In this document: positions 11,640 through 21,086 of the stretch, piece by piece
How positions within the stretch are numbered: position 1 is the first letter of the stretch
Layout: every line of letters starts with the position of its first letter
NCBI GenBank assembly: GCA_030522415.1
Contig: CM060121.1
Coordinates: forward strand, 25,816,412-25,880,411
Direction: 5' to 3'
Length of the DNA: 64,000 nucleotides
Origin: Channallabes apus
Taxonomy: Eukaryota; Chordata; Actinopteri; Siluriformes; Clariidae
Position numbers and translations under genes: made by a program
The notes under the pieces: generated by a model
The model's database searches: none
What the model was told of the DNA's origin: nothing
What the model saw: the letters and a program-made list of their open reading frames with translations, nothing else

Positions 11640-12325
11640 GTAAAACAGATATGGAAATAAATTTGAATAAAATGAAAACTTTCAAATCACACAAGCTAAT
11701 ATATGTATTTTATTTACAATTGAACATACGTAGAGAACATGTTTAAACTGAGAAATTTTACACTTTTATCCACTAATTTTAAATTTGATGCCAGCTACAG
11801 GTTTCAAAAAAGTTGGGACCAGAGCAACAAATGGGTAAAAAAAAATTAGAAAAAGATCCAGCTGGGAAAACATATAGCATCAGGGCTGTAAAATGATTAG
11901 CTACAAAAGTGATGTCTTACAGAGGCAGAGTATCTCAGAAGTAAAGATCTCCAGCGGCTCTGCAATTTGTGAAAGTTTGCATAAAAAGATTGTGAAATAA
12001 TGTTCCCCCAACATCAAAATAGAAAAGGCTTTGCAAATGTCATCATCTACAGTGCATAACATTATCAAACGATTAAGAGAAACTGGAGAAACCCCTGTGG
12101 GTAAGGGATAAGGCCAAAGACCTTTGTTGGATGCCCGTGGTACAGTATGTGGGTGCATATGGCCATACAGTATCGGCAGCTTGCATGTTTTGGAAGGCAC
12201 TTTGAATTCTGTAAGGTATATAAAGGTTTTAGACGATGTCTTTTTGGCCATTGTTGCAGTACAGTTACTAAAGTACTGCACAGTCACTACACTTGGACAC
12301 AAAACAAAAACAATCCTTTAGGTGG
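11640..12325 (+). mobile_element. Internally deleted Tc1/mariner element
   Basis: The left part (11640-11830) carries the long inverted repeat of a fish Tc1 family, recognisable by ttcaaatcacacaagc and caaaaaagttgggacc. At 11900-12140 the N-terminal helix-turn-helix of its transposase can be read (motif STVHNIIKRLRETGE). A deletion then joins the LLDARG block directly to the VWGCI...GSLHVLEG block (12145-12240). Two TACAGTA heptamers (12141-12147, 12166-12172) sit where the family normally has plain TA (family form from memory). No catalytic core remains. Confidence 0.65.
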
Positions 12326-12698
12326 TCACAATTCTAAATAAACAGTACATGTGCGTACGGATGTTGACTATACGAGTAACGCATGCACACTGAGACTGAG
12401 CATGGGAGACGATTACCCACAATCCCACAGTGCAAAAGTAAGAAGAACCATTGACTCCACTGATAATGATCACATGACACTCGGCAGACAAAGAGCATGC
12501 ATACTACAGTACTCGTATATAAAGACCTCCATTGTAATGTGCATACAGACTGAATACTAGATAAAGCATTATAGAAGATGAGTGAGCAAGTGAGTAAACA
12601 CAATTAGATATGTTGTTAAATAATAAATTAAAATGTAAAAAAGACATGAGGAGGCACATCAATATGTCAAAGGTAATCCCTAAATAAATCCAAAAACA
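12326..12698. other. Fragment related to the TIR element at 43.9-46.5 kb
   Basis: The stretch near 12400-12520 (gggagacgattacccacaat, then catgacactcggc) resembles the right part of the element ending at 46512 (gagatgattacctacaat, then gtgacatcggtg). No gene is seen. A TACAGTA lies near 12507. Confidence 0.4.
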
Positions 12699-12711
12699 TG
12701 GACTATCCATC

Positions 12712-15309
12712 CATCCATCCATCTTCTTCCGCTTATCCGAGGTCGGGTCGCGGGGGCAGCAGCTTCAGCAGGGATGCCCAGACTTCCCTCTCCCTGGCCA
12801 CTTCTTCCAGCTCTTCCGGGGGGATCCCAAGGCGTTCCCAGGCCAGCCGAGAGACATAGTCCCTCCAGCGTGTCCTGGGTCTTCCCCGGGGTCTCTTTCC
12901 GGTGGGGCGTGTCCGGAACACCTCACAAGGGAGGCGTCCAGGGGGCATCCTAAATAGATGCCCAAGCCACCTCATCTGGCTCCTCTCGATGCGGAGGAGC
13001 AGCGGCTCTACTCTGAGCCCCTCCCGGATGACTGAGCTTCTCACCCTATCTCTAAGGGAGAGCCCAGACACCCTGCGGAGGAAACCCATTTCGGCCGCTT
13101 GTATTCGCGATCTTGTTCTTTCGGTCACTACCCACAGCTCATGACCATAGGTGAGGGTAGGAACGTAGATCGACCGGTAAATTGAGAGCTTTGCCTTTTG
13201 ACTCAGCTCCTTCTTCACCACGACGGACCGATACAGAGCCCGCATCACTGCAGACGCTGACCCGATCTGCCTGTCAATCTCCCGCTCCATTTTACCCTCA
13301 CTCGTGAACAAGATCCCGAGATACTTAAACTCCTCCACTTGGGGCAGGATCTCACTCCCAACCCTGAGAGGGCACTCCACCCTTTTCCGGCTGAGGACCA
13401 TGGCCTCAGATTTGGAGGTGCTGATTCTCATCCCAGCCGCTTCACACTCGGCTGCGAACCTATCCAGTGAGAGCTGTAGGTCACAGGGTGATGAGGCCAA
13501 CAGAACAACGTCATCTGCAAAAAGCAGTGACCCAATCCTGAGCCCACCAAACTGTACCCCCTCAACGCCCTGGCTGCGCCTAGAAATCCTGTCCATAAAA
13601 ATTATGAACAGGATCGGTGACAAAGGGCAGCCCTGTCGGAGTCCTACTCTCACCGGAAACAGGTCAGACTTACTACCGGCAATGCGGACCAAGCTCCGAC
13701 ACCGGTTGTACAGGGACCGGACAGCCCTTAACAGGGAATCCGATATCCCATACTCCCGGAGTACCCCCCACAGGACTCCCCGAGGGACACGGTCGAATGC
13801 CTTCTCCAAGTCCACAAAGCACATGTAGACTGGTTGGGCGAACTCCCATGCCCCCTCCAGGACCCTGCTAAGGGTGAAGAGCTGGTCCACTGTTCCGCGA
13901 CCCGGACGAAAACCACACTGCTCCTCCTGAATCCGAGGTTCGACTATCCGACGGACCCTCCTTTCCAGGACCCCTGAATAGACTTTCCCGGGGAGGCTGA
14001 GAAGTGTGATCCCTCTGTAGTTGGAACACACTCTCCGGTCCCCCTTCTTGAAGAGGGGGACCACCACCCCGGTTTGCCAGTCCAGAGGCACTGTCCCCGA
14101 TGTCCATGCAATGTTGCAGAGACGTGTCAACCATGACAGCCCTACAACATCCAGAGCCTTGAGGAACTCAGGGCGGATCTCATCCACCCCCGGGGCGCCG
14201 CCACCACGGAGCTTTTTGACCACCTCGGCGACCTCGGCCCCAGAGATGAAAGAGTCCACCTCTACGTCCCCAGACTCTGCTTCCTCATCGGAAGGCATGT
14301 TGGTGGAATTAAGGAGGTCTTCGAAGTACTCTCCCCACCGACCCACAACGTCCCGAGTCGAGGTCAGCAGCGCACCATCCCCACTATACACTGTGTTGAC
14401 CATGCACTGCTTTCCCCTCCTGAGACGCCGGATGGTGGACCAGAATCTCTTCGAAGCCGTCTGGAAGTCATTCTCCATGGCCTCCCCAAACTCCTCCCAC
14501 GCCCGGGTTTTTGCCTCAGCAACCACCGAAGCCGCGTTCCGCTTGGCCTGCCGGTACCTATCAGCTGCCTCCGGAGTGCCACCAGCCAAAAAGGCCCGGT
14601 AAGACTCCTTCTTCAGCTTGATGGCATCCCTTACCGCCGGTGTCCACCAACGGGTTCTTGGGTTGCCACCGCGACAGGCACCGACCACCTTACGGCCACA
14701 GCTCCGGTCGGCTGCCTCAACAATGGAGGCGCGGAACATAGTCCATTCGGACTCAATGTCCCCCACCTCCCCCAGGACGTGGTTGAAGCTTTGCCGGAGG
14801 TGGGAGTTGAAGCTCGTCCTGACAGGGGACTCTGCCAGACGTTCCCAGCAGACCCTCACAATACGTTTGGGTCTACCAGGCCTGACCGGCATCCTACCCT
14901 GCCAACGGAGCCAACTCACCACCAGGTGGTGATCAGTTGACAACTCCGCCCCTCTCTTCACCCGAGTGTCCAAGACATGTGGCCGCAAGTCCGACGACAC
15001 GACCACAAAGTCGATCATCGAACTGCGGCCTAGGGTGTCCTGGTGCCAGGTGCACATATGGACACCCTTATGCCTGAACATGGTGTTCGTTATGGACAAT
15101 CCGTGACGAGCACAGAAGTCCAATAACAAAACACCGCTCTGGTTCAGATCGGGGGGGCCGTTCATCCCAATCACGCCCTTCCAGATCTCACTGTCATTGC
15201 CCACGTGAGCATTGAAGTCCCCCAACAGAACGATGGAGTCCCCAGGAGGGACGCCCTCTAGCGCCCCCTCTAGAGACCCCAAAAAGGGCGGGTACTCCAA
15301 ACTGCTGCT
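12712..15309 (-). mobile_element. 5'-truncated RTE-clade LINE, nearly intact
   Basis: A non-LTR retrotransposon read from 15309 down to a (GATG)n tail, seen as (ATCC)n on the plus strand at about 12703-12722. The 13-bp sequence tggactatccatc is duplicated perfectly at 12699-12711 and 15310-15322. The 5' end is lost within the endonuclease domain. The GATG tail and [12 protein letters not shown]-terminus fit the RTE group that includes fish Rex3. No frameshift is present and no footprint heptamer lies within it, consistent with recent insertion. Confidence 0.9.
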
Positions 15310-15321
15310 TGGACTATCCAT
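12733..15321 (-). CDS. RTE-type endonuclease/reverse transcriptase, N-terminally truncated
   Basis: An open frame of 862 codons. It cleaves target DNA and reverse transcribes the LINE RNA at the nick (target-primed reverse transcription). The C-terminal part of an AP-like endonuclease is present: GDFN at residues 34-37 and TDHH at 129-132; the N-terminal part with the ETRW-type motif is missing. The reverse transcriptase shows FVDLEKAFD (502-510), RQGCPLSP (562-569) and the active-site FADD (601-604). The C-terminus has the [11 protein letters not shown] basic patch. The ATG used here (15319-15321) lies in the target-site duplication, so it is host-derived and not the native start. Without a full endonuclease it should be immobile, though the RT domain looks intact. 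Confidence 0.9.
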   Translation of the reverse strand: MDSPSSSLEYPPFLGSLEGALEGVPPGDSIVLLGDFNAHVGNDSEIWKGVIGMNGPPDLNQSGVLLLDFCARHGLSITNTMFRHKGVHMCTWHQDTLGRSSMIDFVVVSSDLRPHVLDTRVKRGAELSTDHHLVVSWLRWQGRMPVRPGRPKRIVRVCWERLAESPVRTSFNSHLRQSFNHVLGEVGDIESEWTMFRASIVEAADRSCGRKVVGACRGGNPRTRWWTPAVRDAIKLKKESYRAFLAGGTPEAADRYRQAKRNAASVVAEAKTRAWEEFGEAMENDFQTASKRFWSTIRRLRRGKQCMVNTVYSGDGALLTSTRDVVGRWGEYFEDLLNSTNMPSDEEAESGDVEVDSFISGAEVAEVVKKLRGGGAPGVDEIRPEFLKALDVVGLSWLTRLCNIAWTSGTVPLDWQTGVVVPLFKKGDRRVCSNYRGITLLSLPGKVYSGVLERRVRRIVEPRIQEEQCGFRPGRGTVDQLFTLSRVLEGAWEFAQPVYMCFVDLEKAFDRVPRGVLWGVLREYGISDSLLRAVRSLYNRCRSLVRIAGSKSDLFPVRVGLRQGCPLSPILFIIFMDRISRRSQGVEGVQFGGLRIGSLLFADDVVLLASSPCDLQLSLDRFAAECEAAGMRISTSKSEAMVLSRKRVECPLRVGSEILPQVEEFKYLGILFTSEGKMEREIDRQIGSASAVMRALYRSVVVKKELSQKAKLSIYRSIYVPTLTYGHELWVVTERTRSRIQAAEMGFLRRVSGLSLRDRVRSSVIREGLRVEPLLLRIERSQMRWLGHLFRMPPGRLPCEVFRTRPTGKRPRGRPRTRWRDYVSRLAWERLGIPPEELEEVAREREVWASLLKLLPPRPDLG

Positions 15322-15322
15322 C

Positions 15323-16186
15323 TTTCTACATTTTTCTGCTTTCCCTATATCCCGATATTTTTATATTCTCCTGTGTAAATGTTATTCTTTTATATGTTCT
15401 GGTCACATTCTGATGCATTCTCTGTGCTTATAGAAAGAGTATATTGTAGGTGGTAAATATGTGATGTCCTTGTATTAAAGCTCTGCCACAAGTTGTTAAT
15501 GAACAGACAAAAATAAGGGAACAACAAATGTTTGTATGCCAGAGAACTTGTGATAAATTACTGCACAAAACGTCTGAGGGCAAGAGGATTGTCAGACACA
15601 TTTGTATTGGTTTATTTGTCACACTTTAAACTTTGAATTGGCTCCAGTTTTTGCTATTTGCCAATTTATTTTTTCTTTTCTTCCTTTCTTCATTTGAAAA
15701 AGATGATTCACACCTATATATTTAAGTGGTAGTTTCCCAAGCCTTCAAAGATCCTGAGTAAACGGATGTGCTGGGTTACTACCATCTTTCAAGTCAAGTC
15801 ATATTTCTTGTGAATCGGCTAATAATGCCCAGACAGGGTATTACAATGCATTGAAATGTCTTTGTGATTGGTATGGGTTAAACAGAAGTACATACAGTAC
15901 ACAACACATGAGAATCTTTGTCACATGCAATTTCTACAAATGTTTTAGTCATGTCAGGTACTGTATGTCAGTGTGAATGCTGGTTAAAGTCAGTCTTGTG
16001 CCAATAATTCCTCTATTCGGGTTTCATTATTTGTTTGCCTATGTATTTTTGTGACAGTCTTTCAATTGGGTGCACAAATTGAATCTTTTATGAGCATGCT
16101 TTAATTGTTGGTGTTTGTAGTGTATAAAAGTTAGACACCTCAAGCTGGTCAGCTTGATTACAGACATTTTAAGCTCATTTAATTAC
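15323..16186. other. No gene recognised
   Basis: AT-rich DNA with no supported gene. TAC(A/T)GTA heptamers occur near 15895 and 15960. Confidence 0.4.
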
Positions 16187-16398
16187 CAGTGGTGTCAAAA
16201 GTATTCACATTCATTACTTGAGTAGAAGTATAGATACTAGGGTTTAAAAATACTTCTTTAGAAGTTGAAGTATCAACTCAAGCTTTTTACTCAAGTAAAA
16301 GTGTAAAAGTACTGGTTTCAAAACTACTTAAAGTATAAAAGTAAAAGTAACATGAGGGGGGGAAAAGCATTAAGGATAAAAGCTTAGGCTGTGCCACA
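16187..16398 (+). mobile_element. Left-end fragment of a hAT MITE
   Basis: It starts cagtggtgtcaaaagtattc and runs through the same subterminal sequence as the complete copies at 44990 and 52981, up to gcttaggctgtgccac. It then stops abruptly against a Tc1 fragment. The right end is missing. Confidence 0.85.
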
Positions 16399-17420
16399 GA
16401 CTACATCCCGCGGAGCACTGTTCAAGCGATCATTCAGAAATGGAAGGAGTATGGCACAACTGTAAACCTACCAAGACAAGGCCATCCACCTAAACTCACC
16501 GGCCGAACAAGGAGAGCGCTGATCAGAAATGCAGCCAAGAGGCCCATGGAGACTCTGGACGAGCTGCAGATATCTACAGCTCAGGTGGAGGAATCTGTCC
16601 ATAGGACAACTATTAGTCGTGCACTGCACAAAGTTGGCTTTTATGGAAGAGTGGCAAGAAGAAAGCCCTTGTTAACAGAAAAAAATTAGTTTGCAGTTTG
16701 CCACAAGCCATGTGGGGGACACAGCAAACATGTGGGAGAAGGTGCTCTGGTCAGATGAGACCAAAATGGAACTTTTTGGCCAAAATGCAAAACGCTATGT
16801 GTGGCGGAAAACTAACACTGCACATCACTCTGAACACACCATCCCCACTGTCAAATATGGTGGTGGCAGCATCATGCTCTGGGGGTGCTTCTCTTCAGCA
16901 GGGACAGGGAAGCTGGTCAGAATTGATGGGAAGATGGATGGAGCCAAATACAGAGCAATCTTGGAAGAAAACCTCTTGGAGTCTGCAAAAGACTTGAGAC
17001 TGGGGCAGAGGTTCACCTTCCAGCAGGACAACGACCCTAAACATAAAGCCAGGGCAACAATGGAATGGTTTAAAACAAAACATATCCATGTGTTAGAATG
17101 GCCCAGTCAAAGTCCAGATCTAAATCCAATCAGGAATCTGTGGCAAGATCTGACAACTGCTGTTCACAAACGCTGTCCATCTAATCTGACTGAGCTGGAG
17201 CTGTTTTGCAAAAAAGAATGGGCAAGGATTTCAGTCTCTAGATGTGCAAAGCTGGTAGAGACATACCCAAAAAAGACTGGCAGCTGTAATTGCAGCAAAA
17301 TGTGGTTCTACAAAGTATTGACTCAGGGGGGCTGAATAATTACGCACATCCCACTTTTCAGTTATTTATTTGTAAAAAAACTTTTGGAATCATGTATGAT
17401 TTTCGTTCCACTTTTACCAA
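16399..17420 (+). mobile_element. 5'-truncated Tc1-like element
   Basis: Both ends are lost. The left junction abuts the hAT fragment; the right side passes from typical Tc1 3' sequence (ggaatcatgtatgattttcg) into unrelated DNA around 17420. Confidence 0.8.
16405..17335 (+). pseudogene. Tc1 transposase relic with a frameshift and an altered catalytic Glu
   Basis: The first part (16405-16688) reads in one frame through the second helix-turn-helix (GTTVNLPRQGHPPKL...) and ends at TAG; the second part (16691-17335) is in another frame. The first catalytic Asp (LWSDETK) and second Asp (QQDNDPKH) are present. The third acidic position, normally NPIENLW, reads NPIRNLW, so the catalytic Glu is Arg. 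With the frameshift, the truncated N-terminus and the missing Glu the gene is dead. Confidence 0.88.
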
Positions 17421-17690
17421 CGATTACCAAAAGAAAAACCGTTCACGTGACACTCGGCGTCAAAACAAGGAGTAATTTCTAAAATAATAATAATAATAAT
17501 AACAATAATAATAATAATTAACATATACAGTACAGTGCAAATATACAGTAAAATGTAGGGAAAACACACTTTACATGGTTTAGAAAGAAGGCAAAAATTA
17601 ATTTCCAGCAACAAATGAAGTGTTAACAGATGAACAAACAAAACATAACTGCAGTGCTTTGGCAGCATCATGTACTAAAATATATCCATC
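17421..17690. other. Short mixed repeat region
   Basis: A stretch at 17424-17475 resembles the right part of the element ending at 46512 (cgattacc... gacactcggcgtcaaaacaa). It is followed by an (ATA)n run (about 17485-17517) and two TACAGTA heptamers near 17527 and 17546. Confidence 0.4.
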
Positions 17691-18084
17691 CACCTTTGTA
17701 GAAAGTGTGCCACATAGACTATAGAAGCTTTAAACCTGTCTGATGAAACTTAGGAAGACAAGGCCAAGAATAGAACAGAAACAAACTGATTGTAGTTGCT
17801 ATTGAATAAATGATAAGGCGAGGACATCTGGGGCCTCATGTACAAAGACTTGCATTGAATTCATACTAAAACATTGTGTACGGACAAAGCTGTAAATGTG
17901 AGTACGCACTAAAAAAATCTGATGTATGAAACACTGTGTACGCGGAATCCCACGCATATTCTCTTTGTACATCCGAATTAACGTGAAATTGAGCGCACGT
18001 GCACGAGCGCAAAACCCCTCCCTGCCTCCTCCCCCGTATAAATATGGTAATGACTCCAGTTTGGCAAAACCAAATGAAAAAGCA

Positions 18085-18195
18085 ATGGCAAAAGCAAGCA
18101 AGAAGAGAAACTTCACAGAATGTGAATTGGAGGTGCTCCTATCGGAGGTAGACCGGAGAAAAACTGTTATTTGCAAGTTTGTCCTCTGGAATTAA
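18085..18195 (+). pseudogene. Truncated Myb/SANT-like Harbinger accessory protein
   Basis: From an ATG at 18085 the frame encodes 36 residues, beginning MAKASKKRNFTECELEVLL, then stops. This matches the start of the Myb/SANT-like trihelix protein that Harbinger elements encode alongside the transposase for nuclear import and end binding. The remaining helices are missing. The call rests on the KKRNF(T)xxExEVL signature. Confidence 0.6.
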
Positions 18196-18250
18196 TAACA
18201 AAAAAAAAACTTAGCTGGAATAATATCTTTAAATACATCACTTACCAAGA

Positions 18251-19238
18251 AGCCACCCATCGCGCACCCTGCCACCTTGGAGCCTCATCCCAGCCATGCT
18301 GTTTTTGAGGATGAATTATTGCCACAATATTTGTCAGGCGCATTTGAGCATGGCCGGTTCTAGACCAGACCATATGGGGGGGGGGGGTGGCGGGGTGCGC
18401 TCGGTCAGATCATGCAATGGGGGGGAGGGGGGGTGCGCGCGGTCAGATCATGCAATGGGGGGTTTGCGCGTGCTGCAGCCTGTGAAATCTAATACCGTAT
18501 TGTGTAGTGTCCCTTTTTAGGCGGATGTTTCCGCTAACGTAGATCATTTTATCAACTTGTTATGAATTCATTTTGTGAGTATATTAACATGTGCTTTCTC
18601 AACATTTCACATTTTTTATTTGAGGGGGAAAGACATTTATTTGAGGGGCGCTGCCCCCTCTTGCCCCCCGTAGAACCGGTCCTGTTTGAGCATCACATAT
18701 TACTTGCACATTTATTGAATGGAAATGTTTCCGATTCACGTATGCAAATTCGTCTTCAGATGGCACCTTTATAGCAATGTGCGTGCAGTCGATGGCTCCG
18801 ATTACATTAGGAAAACCGGCGATCGCTGCAAATTGCGCTTTAATGTTTGGCTGGTCAACTGCATGGTATGGAAACCTTATATACCTGCTAGACATGAGGG
18901 TGATCCCGTCCCATACAGCTGGCATTGCACGGCTCAAAGACGACTGGCTTAAGCCTGAGCGGTCTGCCAGTTCCCTTTGGAAAGAACCAGTTGCCAGGAA
19001 ACCAAGCGTTGTCAGCACCTGTAAGGGAACGGGTAATGCGTGGCTCCTCGCTTCTCTCTTTCCAAATTCGGACCCAACTCAGCACAGAGCTCCAAGAGGA
19101 TAGCTCTTGGAAATCTGAAATGGCTAATAAGCCAGTCATCATCATGGGCCAGAAATCACTGTGATCCCTAAAAATGTGTTCCCTTCGGATTCGGCCATTG
19201 ACAATGTCCTCTAATAAGGCCAACACTGCCATTGCCAT
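18251..19238 (-). pseudogene. HARBI1-like Harbinger transposase, broken
   Basis: A DDE nuclease related to the domesticated vertebrate HARBI1. It begins at an ATG near 19238 (MAMAVLALLEDIV...), shifts frame near 19105, and continues in the frame 19018-18599. A helix-turn-helix region (LADRSGLSQSSLSRAM) precedes the first catalytic block GAIDCTHI and the NRKHFHSINVQVICDAQ block. There a MITE interrupts it (18350-18683). Beyond the MITE the frame resumes briefly (MRLTNIVA) and then runs into unrelated sequence and a stop near 18250. The second Asp and the Glu regions are deleted, so it cannot be active. Confidence 0.85.
18350..18683. mobile_element. Small hAT-type MITE nested in the Harbinger transposase
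   Basis: The ends atggccggttcta and tagaaccggtcct are inverted repeats of the fish AGGRCCGGTTCTA type. The flanking octamers atttgagc (18342-18349) and gtttgagc (18684-18691) match at 7 of 8 positions. It is 334 bp with G-rich tracts and no coding. It splits the transposase between DAQ and MRL, so it arrived after the Harbinger element. Confidence 0.75.
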
Positions 19239-19850
19239 AGACTAAGGGTTGTATACATTTGCAAATGCAATTATATGTTCTAAATCACATAATTGGTAGA
19301 AAAATATTGTGTCAATTAACCCATTTTATCAATTATAAATGAATAGCAATGTTTTTCACATGTGTTGGTGCGATATTTTGTAGTATGCAATTTAACATAA
19401 TTGCTTCTAGGAGTCGCCAACGGAAATAAAACAAACGCACAAAAGAAATACATGTACGCCAGACAGGAAGTTGGCGTGGAAGAACGCACATTCTCACGTT
19501 AATTTCACAGTTAGTAAATCCGACCGTGAGCGTGAAAACTGGCGTAAGCAAAGTTTTTGTGCATACGCAGCGTTGATACATGAGGCCCCAGGTCTGGGTC
19601 AGATAAAGAGTCTGGAGTTTGAATGTAGGAACTTCATGTACAGTACGATGCTTTGATTATGTTAGCAGAGTTGTTTGTGTATAAAATTGGATGGCTGAGA
19701 GAAAGACATTACCTTTCTTCATTCTGCAAATGTTTGCGGTTTGAGACTGGTCCTTCTGCAGAAGTTTAAATAAAATCTTTGTTACTTTGCTCTTACGCAG
19801 TGTATGAATTGATTGTCTTTATAATGTTTCCACCACAATACTTGGTGTTG

Positions 19851-20913
19851 TCTGCAGCATGATGCATGCCTGAGGAAGATATTGGAGAATCTCGAGAATC
19901 CCGCGGTCGGTACTGGTTTTGCCAGTTTACGAAAACCTGGCCCTGCAGTGGACGCGCTCAGTGTAAGAACCTCCGGAGGTAAATCAAGTCAGGGTGCAAG
20001 GTGCACAGGGTCAAGGGTGCAACAGTCAAGGGTACTGACTTCACTTTGAAGTAGTGACACGCGTAAATTGAAAAATAAAAATCATGGGTATCTCTCCCAT
20101 GTGTTAAGACAGATCCTGACCTGGGTGGCTGCAACCGCCTCAAAGATGTCCACAACCTACTGCTCCAGACTGCCCTCAAACCCATATACTGTACAGCTCT
20201 GCAGTGCATGCTGAAACACCAGTGCTGACCACACCTGTGTCATTGTATATCACAGAAACAGAAGAAACAGAAGCCAGACAATCGACTCAGCAGTGAGCCC
20301 CTGAAGGATGAGGAACAGCTCAACTCTGAAAAATGCTCATGGTCGCACTGGCGGGGTCAGATGGACAGAAAAACCCTTGTGTACAGACCATGGAGCTGGA
20401 GAACTGGAGGAGGTCAAGAAATAGCTGTCAGACCCAAGACAGACTGGAGGACATACATTGGGGACACTTAGGAATTTAGGAACTTCACATGAACCTAGAG
20501 GACTGCTCATGTCTAAACTGGGAACTGACTTTTACAAAACTCAGACAACTGGTCTGAAGTCAAGTACATGATGTGAAATCCTGTCTGTCATAATCAACAT
20601 AATCAGGAGTATGTGATGTGGATCACAATGTTAATTGCAATCTGACAGATGCCTTCCCAGTGAGAATGGACATGACAAACATATTTGCTTTAGTTGAGGA
20701 AGCGCACACAATGGGAGAATGGGAGAAAAAGAACAGAGGGAGGGGACTGGATTGAGGTGATGGGACCTGAAGGGGAGGGTGAGTAAAAAATAATTTTCCT
20801 ACTAAGACTTCTTAGTCTTAGTCTAAAAAAACTTCTTAGACTTCTGATCGCAATGAATAAAAGATTGCTATCTTTTTCAATGCTCCTTTTGTGATTAATA
20901 AAGCATTTTTTTT
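19851..20913. other. No gene recognised
   Basis: No family recognised. An 83-codon minus frame (20209-19958) is unremarkable. One TACTGTA near 20188. Confidence 0.4.
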
Positions 20914-21086
20914 ATCTTAGAAACATCCACTGTAGGTACATACTGTACACTCACCTAAAGGATTATTATAGTTCTATCCCCCACAAGTTGGTCCAGATCA
21001 CCTTGACCAAGCACTATGTTCCACATCAAATTGGAGATCTGATTTTGGATTATTACAACCATTTCAGGATGCGAGTCTCTGCAGGA
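20914..21086 (+). repeat. 173-bp direct repeat, copy 1
   Basis: It spans host flank, the Tc1 left end and the first HERO-like codons. Copy 2 (22197-22364, 168 bp) matches closely. The 5-bp length difference is the extra CTGTA in TACTGTA at 20941-20947, where copy 2 has plain TA (22224-22225). Confidence 0.9.

Larger units (their letters stand above)
17831..19588 (-). mobile_element. PIF/Harbinger transposon, internally damaged
   Basis: Ends GGGCCTCATGTA and the inverted form (TACATGAGGCCC) match the well-known fish Harbinger terminus. The 3-bp flanks are ctg (17828-17830) and cag (19589-19591). The empty site in copy B reads catctggtctggg, so the target core is CTGGTCT. The element has the usual two-gene layout: a Myb/SANT-like gene on the plus strand at the left and a HARBI1-type nuclease on the minus strand at the right. 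Both are broken, and a MITE sits at 18350-18683. Confidence 0.9.
17691..19850. repeat. Dispersed repeat copy A, split by the Harbinger element
   Basis: 17691-17830 plus 19592-19850 together align with 46513-46890 (copy B), for example aaacctgtctgatgaaa and gattatgttagcagag. Copy B lacks the 1758-bp Harbinger insertion and so preserves the pre-insertion site. Part of the repeat resembles the Rex1-like LINE at 41.85 kb (acctgtctgatgaaac). Confidence 0.8.

Noticed and set aside
13304..14932. Plus-strand frames of 104-193 codons across 13.3-14.9 kb
   Set aside because: Antisense shadows of the minus-strand RTE reverse transcriptase.
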